A stretch of DNA of 64,000 bases from Mesodorylaimus sp. YZB2_4. Its lineage: Eukaryota; Nematoda; Enoplea; Dorylaimida; Dorylaimidae. The stretch is taken from contig JASANH010000776.1 of the NCBI GenBank assembly GCA_030248295.1, positions 186,001-250,000 on the forward strand, written 5' to 3'. The position numbers and the translations under genes were made by a program. The notes under the pieces are model-generated. The model was not told the origin of the DNA, made no database searches, and saw nothing but the letters and a program-made list of their open reading frames with translations. The stretch's first letter is position 1, and each line of letters starts with the position of its first letter. Positions 10,884 through 22,256 of the stretch are shown piece after piece.

Positions 10884-13621
10884 ATGGATTCACCTGACGC
10901 GGAGACGATCGAAATCGAAAAAGATGATTTGCCATTTGATGACCCGCTGGCCATCGCTTTGTGCCCGAATACTTGCTGCCGGGACACATTGGTGTTCACT
11001 GCTACAGCGACTGCTGTCGAGTGCCACCAGTGCCGACGACGTTTCACAGCTGCCAATTTCGACGACATAAACATCGAGCCGATCGTGTCGCCCGCCCAAT
11101 TCACCTATCTGATTTTGCGACGTCGCGCGAAAGAAAGGAAAGCAAAACTTGGTGGTTACCCGAGAATGCTAAATCGACGAGTCGATGGAGTGCACAGTCG
11201 ATGCCACGAACGCCTGCTCGAGCCGCTGTTTCTGCACTATGGCTGGGATCGAACGGATGAAACCATGCAGCTGATCGAACGTGGTGGCAAGGATCCCCTG
11301 CAAACGTTTCGTTCTTGCACCTTCTCCATCGACGGAAGCCATCTGGACGTGATCAAGTAAGCACTGCAATGGTTACTCCTGAGGTTTTACTTTATTTCGT
11401 GTTATCTTTGCTCAGTTACGGACAAGATGTAATCGCTGCCACGTATTTGTCCAGTACGCTGAAGGCCATCGACGATGCGAATGGCTCGAGCACGCCGGTC
11501 TTGGCGCCGCTGATCGTGCAAAGCGGAAGCCCAGGAAACTGCTTGATCGATGCTGTCTCTCGCGCTCTGGTCGGCCGCCACATACTGTCAACGTTGCTGC
11601 GCGCGGCATTGGCGAAAGAACTTCGATGCAACGTTGAAGAATACAAGAAGCAGTTGGAGGAGTTCTTCTCGGACGAAGACTGGTCGCAGATCACTCAAGA
11701 GATCGAGTACGAATCGCCGAAAGGATTGTCGCAAGTGCATATTTTCGTATTGGCTAATCTGCTGGAACGCCCTATCCTGCTATTGGATAGTTTTCAAGGA
11801 TCAACGAGCCAGCAAAGCGCCACTTTCGTGCCCTTGCTCAAATGCAAGAAATCAAACGACGAGAAGGACGGTTGCTGTGGAAGTCAAAGTATGCTGCCGC
11901 TGTTAATCGCTTGGGCTAATGCGGAACACAGTCACTACGTGCCAATGGTGGGCATTCAGCGATCGAGCTCCAAGCATTCCGACATCCGCATGAATCGGAC
12001 GATGCTTCCATCGGTCTGGGGGGTAACGAATGCAGATCAAGGGAAAAAGGCCCTCCAACACAGTTTCTGTTTCGAGGCCAACGATCAATGCATTCTGATG
12101 CGTCGCCATAATTGGTTTTCGGTGGGCGATTACCTTGCTGTCTTAACCACGTGCGCTATATATATATATATATGATATCTTAGGCCACCGACTTACGACC
12201 GATCATTCAAACGTACAACATGGCCGACTCGCACGCCATCCCAGTCAACCTGGGCCTGTTTTCCGACTACATCGAAGACGTGCCTGGAAGTAAGTAACCG
12301 AGAAGACGTAAGAGCATTCTAGCATTCTGTTTGCTGTAGATGGCACGACCTCGTCCATGCAATTGGTACACGACTGTCGCAAAGCATGCATTCAGTTGCG
12401 TTTACTGCGATGCCAAGAGTGTGGAAAAGTGAGCGAAATCCCGCCAGGTGAATCTTCCTCCTCCACAGTTTTGGACGAAACCACTCGTCTGTGTGGCAAC
12501 TGCCTGACGTTGGGGTAAGTTACTTCCAACAATCTCAACTTATCGCCCTCTAATTCACTTTTTAGAAATCGTCACGTGAATTCCGATGGACGCGTCGTGT
12601 TCATGAATGGTGATCACACGACCACAGCCGCTCCCAACTCCAAGTGTCGCGAGAAACTGAAGCATTACTGGAATGGAAAAGAGTACGACAATCCGCCCAC
12701 CAGGTGCTGGCCTCGTCTAAGAGTTTCAATCAGTCTGTAATCAATTATTTTCACCCCTTCAGGATCAATGTGGAACTTCGAGTCAGCAACGAGCATTTGA
12801 CGGAAGTGGTGTACTGGTTTGAGAACGAGTCTGATCGATCGCTGAACAGTACAATCGAAGCTGAGACGAACGAACTGCTCAAAAAATGTACATATGCGCT
12901 GTTTGGTTCGGTTGGATCAGTAAGAGCGTTGCCATTTTCAGGGCAGAAAGACTCTCCTGAGCTGAGGGAAGAAGTGGTCAAGCGCATTCGATCCGGATTG
13001 GCAGCGATACGGAAAGAGGCCGCGAATGCGCGCTCTTTGGACTCGTCAGTGAGGAAGGAAGGTGTGGGGATCGAGTTGGACGACTGTTCGCATCGATTCA
13101 CTAGTGTTGTGAAATGGACTGAGATGAATGTGGACGAGTGCCCCGCTGATATGGTGAGTCATTTACGCCTTTTTCTTTTGTGTTAGTTAATTTCTTTCGT
13201 TTGCTTTTAGACGAAAGATCTGAAAGTGATCAGCGAGACATTGGCTTCCGGCGCGGACAGCGGTTCGAAAGTGGTGACCGCCATGGAAGCGGTGGTGGAT
13301 GATCGTACCAGTGAAAATTACTGGCGCATTGTCTGTGCTCAGCCCAAATTGTTCAAACGCGGAGGGGCGTTTTTCGAATATGCTGATCGCAAGGAGCTGC
13401 TGAAGGATGGCAATGTGTTCGCTCTGCCAATGCTAAACGGCAAGGCGAGTGGTTGCTTTTTCCGATTTATAGCCTCGGCATGTATGCTGCGCCTCTTTTA
13501 GCTGTTTGCGTACAAGGATGGTGCAATCAAATGGCATGTTCCTGAGCTGACTCGCGAATTCCCGATCGGTCCGTTGACACGCTCCTATGTTAAAGGGCTG
13601 CTGAAGGCCCGAGAAAAGTAG
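10884..13621 (+). CDS. VCPIP1: VCPIP1-type OTU deubiquitinase
   Basis: Ubiquitin-chain-removing cysteine protease acting with the p97/VCP ATPase and p47 in Golgi and ER reassembly. Exons: 10884-11356, 11416-12121, 12184-12289, 12340-12514, 12566-12703, 12763-13153, 13211-13444, 13502-13621; 780 residues against about 1,220 in vertebrates, the missing part being the long disordered C-terminal region. Seen: an N-terminal C-x3-C...C-x2-C pair, then the OTU core with nucleophile Cys200 in NCLIDAVSRALVGR and the His-bearing SHYVPMVGI near residue 330, two later Cys-x2-Cys pairs, KHYWNGKEYDNPP and VYWFENESDRSLNS, all diagnostic of this family. The usual Asp two residues before the Cys neighbour (DGHC) is replaced (SPGNC). 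Intron 7 uses a GC-AG boundary (AAG|GCGAGT). A TA microsatellite lies in intron 2. Confidence 0.93.
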
Positions 13622-15177
13622 AGAATCAAACAAACGATCCAAGGGTGACCTGAAACGAGTCACCTGATGCTGTTGGAGTGTTTTGTGTTCATGTGCGGCT
13701 GTCCAATAACCAGACTCTTCAGGACATGTCCGATATACAGTGCACACCAGGAGCAATCATCATGATTCGGACAATAAGCCGACTCGGACATAAGCACAGG
13801 CAACCACCACCGAACACAGCTTTGAAGAAAGAGCATCAAAGCCAGGTCAGCTGGTTACAAGAAGGAGAAGATAAGTCAACTCGGCCAGCCACATACTGCA
13901 CTAACCATGAGCCAAAGATCTGTTCTCATCTGTGCGACTCCAGATCGGGTCTTGAGAACCAGTCTTGGGTCTGCTGCAGGCAGGATTGGATCCTCCAAAG
14001 ACAAATTGGGATATGACACAATTCAAAGAGGATAGCCAGAACTGGCAGTCCAATTAATCAAAGGGGTTCGGCCTGAGTGAGCTTGCGTGGTGATCCTATT
14101 TGTGCCCGGCTTATTCGGCTAGTCAATAGGCCTCCACCACATTGATAACTACTCTGTGTCTGACGATCAGCCGCACACCCCACACTACGATCACATAACC
14201 TGTTTTCTTTGAGAATATACACGCCCTCCACGTTACCGCATAGGCCGCGTGTACATTCCCAAAGAAAACAGATAATAAGCAGGCATCCTATTGGCGGGTA
14301 CCTTGTCTCATCCGCCTCACAATTAAATCCGATAAGCATCTGTTCTCCCAAATCGCCCACACTAGACCCTTGGCGCATGCTCTGACGCAGTCTGCATTCC
14401 AGCCCATACATCATCAGTTAGAGTTCTATATGCACACGCAATTTAGACATGCCCTGGGCCTAAAAAAGCGTCGCGCCACCCTCTTGTCTATTTGTGCCAC
14501 TAATAAATATATTCCACTCAAATTGCGTGAGTACTTTTTCAAAACAATTTTCTTCAATTATCTTTTCGGACAATTCATCATCGAGTCGGCCTGTCATCAT
14601 CTAATGAGTATTATCAATTTTTCAATTCACTCTGCACCAAGTGAAGCGACAAAAACGGGCAACGCACACGAATTTGGCACGAGACAAACGTGTACAGTTC
14701 AGACTGAAGCCCAGCCGAGACACCAAGAAGTTTGTAAGTTATAAAATGCATACACAAACACGTCCACGTCTTCAGTCTGACGAACTTATGGTACACATAC
14801 GTAAAAACAGCCTCGGGTAACTCACGTATATTCAGGACACAACACACATCGCACATTACTGCCAGTAGCTACGCCGCCCAAAAGACGACTATAACTTCAC
14901 TGCCCACGGCCACAACAGCGGTTACAGTAAGCCTCAATATACACATGCACGAAGCCTTGTATTCGCCCACAATTTGTTTAAAACTTGGATGATTTTTGGC
15001 GAAAATATAAAGAAGTAGGCCGACATTTAGTCCTTGTGAGCCTACAGTATTGACAGTAGGCATGGTATCCATATGGCAAGAACAGGGACATACTCATTAG
15101 CTGCCCACGCCTCAGACGAATCGAATGAATGCACCCTGCATCTTATCAATTCAGTCACCAACAGCCATATGGACGGT
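13622..15177. other. Intergenic, no gene seen
   Basis: Between the convergent ends of VCPIP1 and Tlx. Only short unsupported frames are present. It contains several TACAGTA/TACTGTA heptamers (for example 14925 and 15046). Confidence 0.5.
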
Positions 15178-16542
15178 CTAAATTGCTACGTCCGGACGAG
15201 CGAAATAGGAAGGAGGCTGATTGACTGCGTTTAATAAATAGGGCGAATGGGCCAAGTACTTGTAGGAGGCTTGTCTCTCCTGCTCCTTCTCCTCAGCTGC
15301 TTGTCTCCTGAAAATAGATCAGTCAGTTTCAGTAGCAACTACCAAAAGCAGAACTCTCGCTTACCTCCATTTGGTTCGTCGATTCTGAAACCAGGTCTTG
15401 ACTTGGGCGTCTGTCATGTCCAAAGTTTTGGCAAGGGATGCGCGTTCACTGGAGGCCAAATATTTTTGATCGTTAAAACGCTTCTCCAATTCGATGACTT
15501 GCACTTTCGTAAAAGATGTACGCGGTTTTTTGTGCTTGGGTGGGGCTCGCGTTTGATATGGATGACCAATTCGTCTCGCTAAAAGTCAGAAAACCTATTC
15601 TTTATTCATAGATTGGTTTATATCTTATTTCGCCCAAGAACCGGGCACTGATCGTTCCGCAAACTGCCCTATCCCAAACATGATACAGCGCTTGCATGAG
15701 ATGCCGAAAACACACGGTGCGCTAGTGTTTAGACGGAAGACAGAAAATCGCAATTTCACGCATGCTAGGCACAACGAAGTGCCCTGAACTGATTTGAAAA
15801 TAGTCGCAGTTTTTGATGAAAAATTGACGAGGGTGAAGAGCCAAGCAGCGGCGACTGATGCCAGGATCGCACGATGTTGCCATGTCTTCTGCGCGCTTGC
15901 ACAGGGGTAGAAAAGAAAGACGCTTTGCAATTCAGAGACATCAGAAAACTTGAGTGAGATTTGAACCCGTGCCTCCAGGATTATCAGTCCAGCATGCTAA
16001 CTCTCGAGCGGACCACACAACATCGCATGGTGACCTCCAAAACTTGGTGTTGCGGTACCACTACTGTAGAATAAATGCCCAAGGAGCACCCACGGCAGCG
16101 AACCCATGCCCTGTCTCCCCCCCCCGTGGTCATATCGAGTCAACTTACGAGGAACTTGATCGAAGAGAGCTCGTTTTGCAGCTGCTGTTATCCACGGCGC
16201 TGTCTCGTTGGCGCCATTGACATTGGAGAGCCAAGCTTGTGCCGAATTGGATGTCAGAACGATTTGTGTCGATCCACTGTCGCCCGTGATCACCATGGCA
16301 TTTGGTGGTGGCGTAGTGAATGCGCTCGATCCTTTTTGCAAAATCGGAATAGAAAAAGCGCTCGTCGAACAAGTAGGCGAGAATGCCGAGGGCACTCGCG
16401 CGTCTACAGTAAGCGCAACTGACGTTGAATTTGTCGTTTGATGTTGTTGTCCAGATCGATCTCGATTATCATCACGTAAAATTTTTTCGATTGAAAATTT
16501 TAAGGAACAATGTTCATTTTTTGTTGCGCTTTCAGTAACCAT
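15178..16542 (-). CDS. Tlx: Tlx/C15-type homeodomain transcription factor
   Basis: DNA-binding regulator of the TLX (Hox11)/Drosophila C15 class. Exons: 16149-16542, 15365-15578, 15178-15307; 245 residues, phases consistent. Residues 16-22 (FSIEKIL) form an eh1-type Groucho-recruiting motif, as in vertebrate TLX. The homeodomain (about 146-205) is preceded by the class-defining [14 protein letters not shown], and contains KPRTSF, ELEKRF, a [17 protein letters not shown] recognition helix and Thr at helix-3 position 47, the TLX signature. The C-terminal tail after RRQAAEE is much shorter than in vertebrates. The second intron splits the codon just after KW in helix 3. Intron 1 carries a tRNA-like element. 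It neighbours NK4 on the same strand, as expected for an NK-cluster remnant. Confidence 0.95.
15952..16028 (-). repeat. tRNA-like element (degenerate, Ile-GAT-like anticodon loop)
   Basis: On the minus strand a GGACTGATAATCC segment forms a 3-bp stem with a 7-base loop carrying GAT in the anticodon position, followed by a B-box-like GCACGGGTTCAAATC. An A-box-like TGGTCCGCTCGAGAG lies upstream. The acceptor stem does not close and the T-stem is imperfect, so this is a tRNA pseudogene or the head of a tRNA-derived SINE, not a working tRNA. A related B-box segment occurs at 29070-29100 in a DDX41 intron. Confidence 0.45.
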
Positions 16543-18358
16543 GGTCGAATAAGAAAGAGCAATGACGCAAGGTTGCTGTCAGGAGTGAATAGGCCGAAGT
16601 GGTTACGCGGAGTCTAGTTCGTCCTTCGTCTCCACTGCTGAGCGGATACAGTAAAAGGGCGAGGCGAGTGGAGGCTGAGATGGGGGATGAGGAGCAATAA
16701 AAACGTTTATCCAAAGAGGCCCGAGTCAATTGGAAGCAAAGAGGCGACCGCGCGGGAGTACGCTTTTCAATCCAAATTAATATTAGACGCTTTTTAATTC
16801 CCGCTACCCGCCGCTGGAATCCGATTAATGCACGGCCGTCAACGAGATTACCGATCCTTATTGATGATAAACAAAACGGAGGCGGGCGCCGCGGCGGTGG
16901 GTCTCGTCGGCGCCGTTGATTCTACTGACCATATATGGCTAGCCCGCGAGGCTAATAGGCGTCCAAACGTCGTTCACCGAGCGGCGCCGTCAATTAATCG
17001 ACTCCCTCAGACTCGCTCTGATCGCGCGCCCTTCGATGACCTCGACCAATTTCCTCTTACGCCTATTTGTCGAATGCCACGGTCCCGTCGGGAGAACAGA
17101 CGGCGCCTTGCATGCGACCAAATTGGATGTGACATTGCCGCATCGCCCCCTCCTCCCCTCCTTACCACTCAATTCAAACTGGAAAACTTGGCCCAAGGGC
17201 GGGTCCTCTCTTTCTATTGGTCCATCACCATCGATCGGATGACCATATTGATCTTGCACGGGCGATCACATCATCGTATCTGATTGCCATTCCGACCCGG
17301 ACTAGCTGTGCTTGGTCTATCAGCATCGACTGCTAGAACACGAGAGCCCATTATCCATAAGCTGAGCTTATTGCCGCAGCAAGTGACCAATAGGAAAGAT
17401 CACGTGACGCGATGACTCCGCCCTCGGCTGTCACTCTCGGCCCCATTTCTTGCACAAATATGCGTATCGAATACATGCGTCACGGGCCGTCGTTTAGGGA
17501 ATAATATATTAGTTTGGAGGAAAGGCAATAACGAATGAATTATTCCTATTATTAGTGGACTGCCTGACGAGTTCATTCGGCCGCCGTCACCCGCCCGCCG
17601 AACTCGACTCCATAAAAGGCAGCCGACTAAAAATTTCGTCGACGCGAAGAAGTGTGATCAATTACTGACAAATGTTTATGTGCCCGGGGTGCAAGGACGG
17701 TTAACAATCGTCGAAAATCGTCCTTCTCGTTCCAGGTATCGTGCAAATGAGAACTGCACTATTTTTTCAAAACGCGTAATGTCAACCGTGAAAAATTGAA
17801 ACTATGTTTTTCAGGGCGCCAGTGTGGCGGCGGCGGTTACAGTAGGTGCGTCCAGTCATTCATCATTGTCTCGTCTATTCCACTTTTCTCATCGTCGATC
17901 GAGTACCCGGCTGTCATCAGCGCCCGACGCCATCTCGACCGACGCCATGTTCATGAATAGAGATCGAGATTGGCGATCAGTAGCCGGCCAACGATGTGCG
18001 AAAAGACGGTCCATCGGCGGCCACCATTGCGACGCCAACTTGCTCCGTTGAGCAACAGGGTGTCTGCCCAAAGCCGGACCGCCGACGTCGCCAATGCCGA
18101 TCATATCTGACAAGGACGATGCCAGTTGAGGACGAGCAGATAGCCATCTTACCTTTCACTTATGCAAACCAGAGTGACCACTGGCTACAGTAAGACCAGC
18201 ACCAGTTTCTCACACGCACTGAACACGGACTCATTCGAATAAGAATAACACGGTCAAAATGTCTTTCGGGTTCTGTACAGTCTAGACGAGGTATGGTGCC
18301 CTTAGATAATAAAAACTTGCGGTGGTCAGACGAACTCCGAGTCAGTCTCTGGAATTTC
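16543..18358. promoter_or_regulatory. Intergenic regulatory region upstream of Tlx
   Basis: This lies upstream of the Tlx start and downstream of the NK4 stop. It is enriched in homeodomain-type cores (ATTAAT, TTAATT, CAATTAATCG and ATTATTAGT near 16776, 16790, 16992 and 17540). It also has a CAAGTG NK-type core next to a CCAAT box and a CACGTG E-box near 17380-17405. No exon is evident. Regulatory function is inferred from location and site density only. Confidence 0.4.
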
Positions 18359-21300
18359 TTAGCTAATAAACGATTCCCATCCAGTGCCACCATTTCCAGC
18401 CCCACTGCCGCGCCAGGAGCTCGCCGATAAATGCACATAGCCAGCAGGAGCCATGGACGGACCAGCCCCGTCGGGTGATGTAGCCGCATTCATGGACGCA
18501 AAAGCGGCCGAGGCTCGAGCAGCTTCAAAAACAACATTTGGCGGCATACTGTAAGCGCTAAAGTAACTATTGGCCGAGGATATGGGGCAGCCGGTTCCGG
18601 GTACGAATGACGAGCCGTAAGGAGACGGGCCGGTCGAAGGAGACCAGGGTGAATTGGTTGAACAAGCACCGAAATCGGCCGCAGTTGCAAAACATGGCTT
18701 CCCATCTCTTATTAGAACGGGCACTGAGACACGACGAGCAGGTTGCATTTGCGCCGTCAATTCCAAGGTTCGGTCTTGACGGAGTCGTTTGCATTTGTAG
18801 CGGCGATTCTGGAACTGAAATTTAAACGATTACAAAGGGCAAAACAAGGACGACGGGGTTGTGTGCTTGGTTGCTGGGATTTGTCTGATACACATGGCAA
18901 CATGGCCTAGCCCTCTTACGCTATGATAAAAAAAATCGCCTCGATGGTTTCGTCCTGTGGCTTCAGCTTGTGAAGATCGCACAGGTCAGGCGCAGTGAGG
19001 GCCTCCACAGACAGGTGTCACAGACTGTGAACAAACCAGCTGCAATCACACACTTTTAGTCGCAGAGCCATCTTTCAGAAGTTTTACACTAGCTATATTG
19101 AATTAAATTGGATTGGGTCACGTGATCTACTCTCGCTCCACAAGCAGTCGCGGCGGTGCAGTGGTGCAGGGATTCGGGGTTTATCTCCCCAAATTGCTTG
19201 TTAGCGAGCGGATTGGCTCATCCCGGGTTCGATCCCCAGTGCCGGAGGTTGGTTTGTAAAACCGTTAACCCTCGCTGACCTTGCACACCAGCCCGTGGGG
19301 GACTCATCCGGTACCGCTGAGGTGCTCCGAATGGAGAGACGGAAGCCAAAGGAGTGGACAGTCACGGCTGTCCTATACCAAGCCCACCGCCATGTACAAG
19401 GAAGTCGGTGGGTCAGGATGCCTTCGTATGGGATTCCCTACCAGACACACAGAGGGATGCTATTGTGCGAGCTGGTCCCCGCAAAGCCTTATTTATAAAG
19501 TTTGAATATTGGCTGGTTATTGGCAAAACAGGATAAAGCCGAAAAATTTTAAAAACTCACTCTCCACTCCTCTTGCAGAACTCACGACGTCAGAACTCAG
19601 TACCCACCAGGCTGATACAACACTTCGTGGGTGGTACTGTACAGCTGGGCTGGTTCAATCCGCCTCTCTCAGCTCGATACAGAAAATCCGTAAGCCTAAG
19701 CCGAACTTTCTGCTGGGGGGGGGGGGGGCGCCAAGCGAGTGCAGAATCAGAAACCTGGTCCTCGAAACCAATTGAGGAGGCCCCCCTTTCCGGTCAGCTA
19801 TCTTACAGCGGCGCTGGCGCGATACCCTTGGCATGTCTGAACGAATCTGCCTTGATCATGACTGCAGGCCGGCTATGGGCGAATGGTGTTAAAATTCGCA
19901 GGGATACTCAAGACTTTCACCGAAGAAAGGTTCTTACGCACTTACCCAAATCTTAATCTGCGTACTCGACAGTTTCAGTGTTTTGGCCAACTCGTCTCGC
20001 TCAGCAGCTGACAGGTACCTCTGCTGCTTGAACCGTTGCTCCAATTCCTGCACTTGCTGTTGTGTGAAAAGAACCCGCGGCTTGCGACGAGTTTGCTGAC
20101 TTCGCAGTGCTATCGGAGGAGAGACCGACTTGGCTACTGTATTCGCGTCTACCACAGATTTCGAGATCGCAGACGAACTTGATGCGGCGTTGTGCGACGG
20201 GGTAGACTCGAAATTGGAAGCACGATTAAGCCGGGAACAGAATGTAGACGGTTGCGTGGATGAGATGCCTGAGAATAAGAATAGAGGTAGGCAGAATTGG
20301 CCTACCAGGATTTCCTAGTGGTGCACACAAGGCCAAAACCTGACTTTTAGATGTCCATGCAGTGGGTACCACGCTCGCCAACAGCGCACCCAACAATGCG
20401 ATACAACGCCCAATCAGAAATACCTTTTAAGGACAGTTATCACAAGTCTACCTGTGCCAGCCCAGTAATGATACTACTGTAGAGAAGAAATCGTATTTTT
20501 TGGCATGAGTCTTCTTAGAGTAGGCGCAAAAAACTCAACCTTTATCTAACACTCATTCACCTCCCTTCTCTAACTTGCTATCCTACTGTAAGCCACTTGG
20601 GCCTTGCTTCGTCTCGAAACCCAGTCACCACTTGACCTGGAGGTTTGAATTTCACGAAAACTTTGTTCCACTAGTTACAGTAACCTGTAGTTCAACTTAG
20701 CTATTCTCGATCCAACCAACCAAGTTACAACACGCCAGTCCCCAAACCACTTTTTCCAAAATGTTAGCTCGCATGACAAATTTCAAGACCCCACCACTTC
20801 AGATCGTCCCAAAAATCTAGTCCAGGCATTCTCGAGCCTGTTGAAAAACAAAGTTTTATCTAGTGACTTGGTTCCGCGCTCAAAATGCTCAAAATTTGAA
20901 CAAAGAGCTGCACTATAGGAGAGAGTGTCAGATGGACATAGTTGTATTTGACTCGTTTTTGCATTCATGCTGAAGCTCGTGCTGAAATAACAGGCATCTC
21001 GAGACCCCACTAGGCCCTGAGCGTGGACCAGAGAGCAATGCAACTAGATCTATAGCAACGTGTTCAGGAGCCGATGAAGTAGCACTGCTGCACAAGGGTT
21101 TATGGTGGGTATATAGTCCATCATAGACAGTAGGGGTACAGACTAGCCAGCTAGCGCCTCTGTGACTCACCTGCATCGCTGCTCGCACTGGTGTGACCAT
21201 ATGCACTTATACAATCGGGAGTCCAGAATCGACCAGTCGCATTGGCGCAATTGACCGCCGCTCCGTAGGCAGCGTTTTGATGGGCGAAGGAGGAACGGCT

Positions 21301-21534
21301 GACAGTTGACCACAACCAGGATGGCGTGTCGGGTAAAGCGGTTTGAGTTAAAAAACCCGTTGCACCCATAAAAGGTGGCGAGTGGGCGTTCCTGGACCTT
21401 TTTGCGTCGAATTGGGGCGATGATGAGGAGTGACTTGTTCGAGTGACCGACTCGCAATCAGTCGAAATCGCCTGCCTGACGTTATAGGCGCAGCTAGGGT
21501 CGGTCTTTGTGGGCGATGCATTGGATGAGGCCAT
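18359..21534 (-). CDS. NK4: NK4/tinman (Nkx2-5-type) homeodomain transcription factor
   Basis: Regulator of the tinman/NKX2-3/5/6 class (cardiac and visceral mesoderm or pharynx in other animals). Exons: 21171-21534, 19946-20268, 18359-18814; 380 residues. The homeodomain spans about 182-241: it opens RRKPRVLF, continues ERRF-type [16 protein letters not shown], and helix 3 reads [13 protein letters not shown] with the Tyr54 that marks the NK2/NK4 group; Pro-Arg-Val-Leu-Phe and Arg-Arg-Tyr-Lys-Cys point to NK4 rather than NK2.1/2.2. An NK2-specific domain ([16 protein letters not shown], about 255-270) follows. I see no TN/eh1 motif in the Ser-rich N-terminus. The second intron cuts the homeodomain between positions 48 and 49 and contains a SINE. 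Confidence 0.94.
19150..19894 (+). mobile_element. tRNA-derived SINE in NK4 homeobox intron
   Basis: Starts GCGGCGGTGCAGTGGTGCAG (A-box-like), with a B-box CCGGGTTCGATCCCC at 19222-19237. A body of several hundred bases follows, ending GGCCGGCTATGGGCGAATGGTGTTAAAA. Head, an AAGTCGGTG...GATGCC(T/C)TCG segment near 19402 and the terminal ATCATGACTGC-GGCCGGCTAT-GGGC segment recur at 47757-50220, so this is a repeat family. A poly-G tract of about 13 lies near 19717. It is in antisense orientation to NK4. I did not find a clean target duplication. Confidence 0.6.
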
Positions 21535-22256
21535 TTTCCGTCATCAGTCAAGTCGGCCTACCGTCTCTTGGCGTGAGCACTCACTCGAAAATGTCGTCGT
21601 TCAATTTTCGAGAGTCTCAGAGCCGACCAATTCAAAATTCTGGTCGCGATTGCTTCGGGTAGCCGCTTTCGATCATAGTGCGTCAGTTGGTTGGGCTAAG
21701 CTTGTTTGGAGGGCGAAAAAGGGGCAGGGCACTTCAGACTCTCGAGACGCGACGACGTCGTTTGCAGGGGTTGGGCCTTTGGCGCCGTTCGGTCAACGCC
21801 GAACGCTGCTACTGTAGGATTTTGACGGACGGCTGCTTTTTCTCATCACCAAAGGAAGAGCCGATACCGAAAAGGTCGTTGCCTCTCTTTCAACCTCGGA
21901 GACATGCTCTAAGAGTCCGAAAGTGGATTCGGGTGGGTCGAGCAAACAATGAAAATTTATATGCTTGAAAACAATACGACGTGCCGCCCACGAGTACCCG
22001 CCATCCACAAGATGGTTTCCGTTGAATTAGCTTTTAACGGCGACACCCTATCGCTCTTTTAATGGCCGTCATCAGTGGCGTGTCGGTAAACAGCATTTCC
22101 ACACTAATGCTCACCCGTCTATTGGTAGAGATGAGATTGGAGAAAGATCAGGCAACGTCTTGTGTCAGCTTCCCAGACATACTGTAGCCCATAATATGAA
22201 CGTTTATTACATCCCATGCACTGTGCATACTGTACACGCACGGCAACACTGTCCGC
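21535..22256. other. Intergenic, upstream of NK4
   Basis: Presumed 5' region of NK4. No exon is recognisable. Contains a TACTGTA heptamer cluster (21811, 22181, 22229). Confidence 0.4.

Noticed and set aside
12922-12943. A GT...CAG pair (22 nt) inside VCPIP1 exon 6 that could be read as an intron
   Set aside because: Too short for splicing. The frame is kept without removing it.
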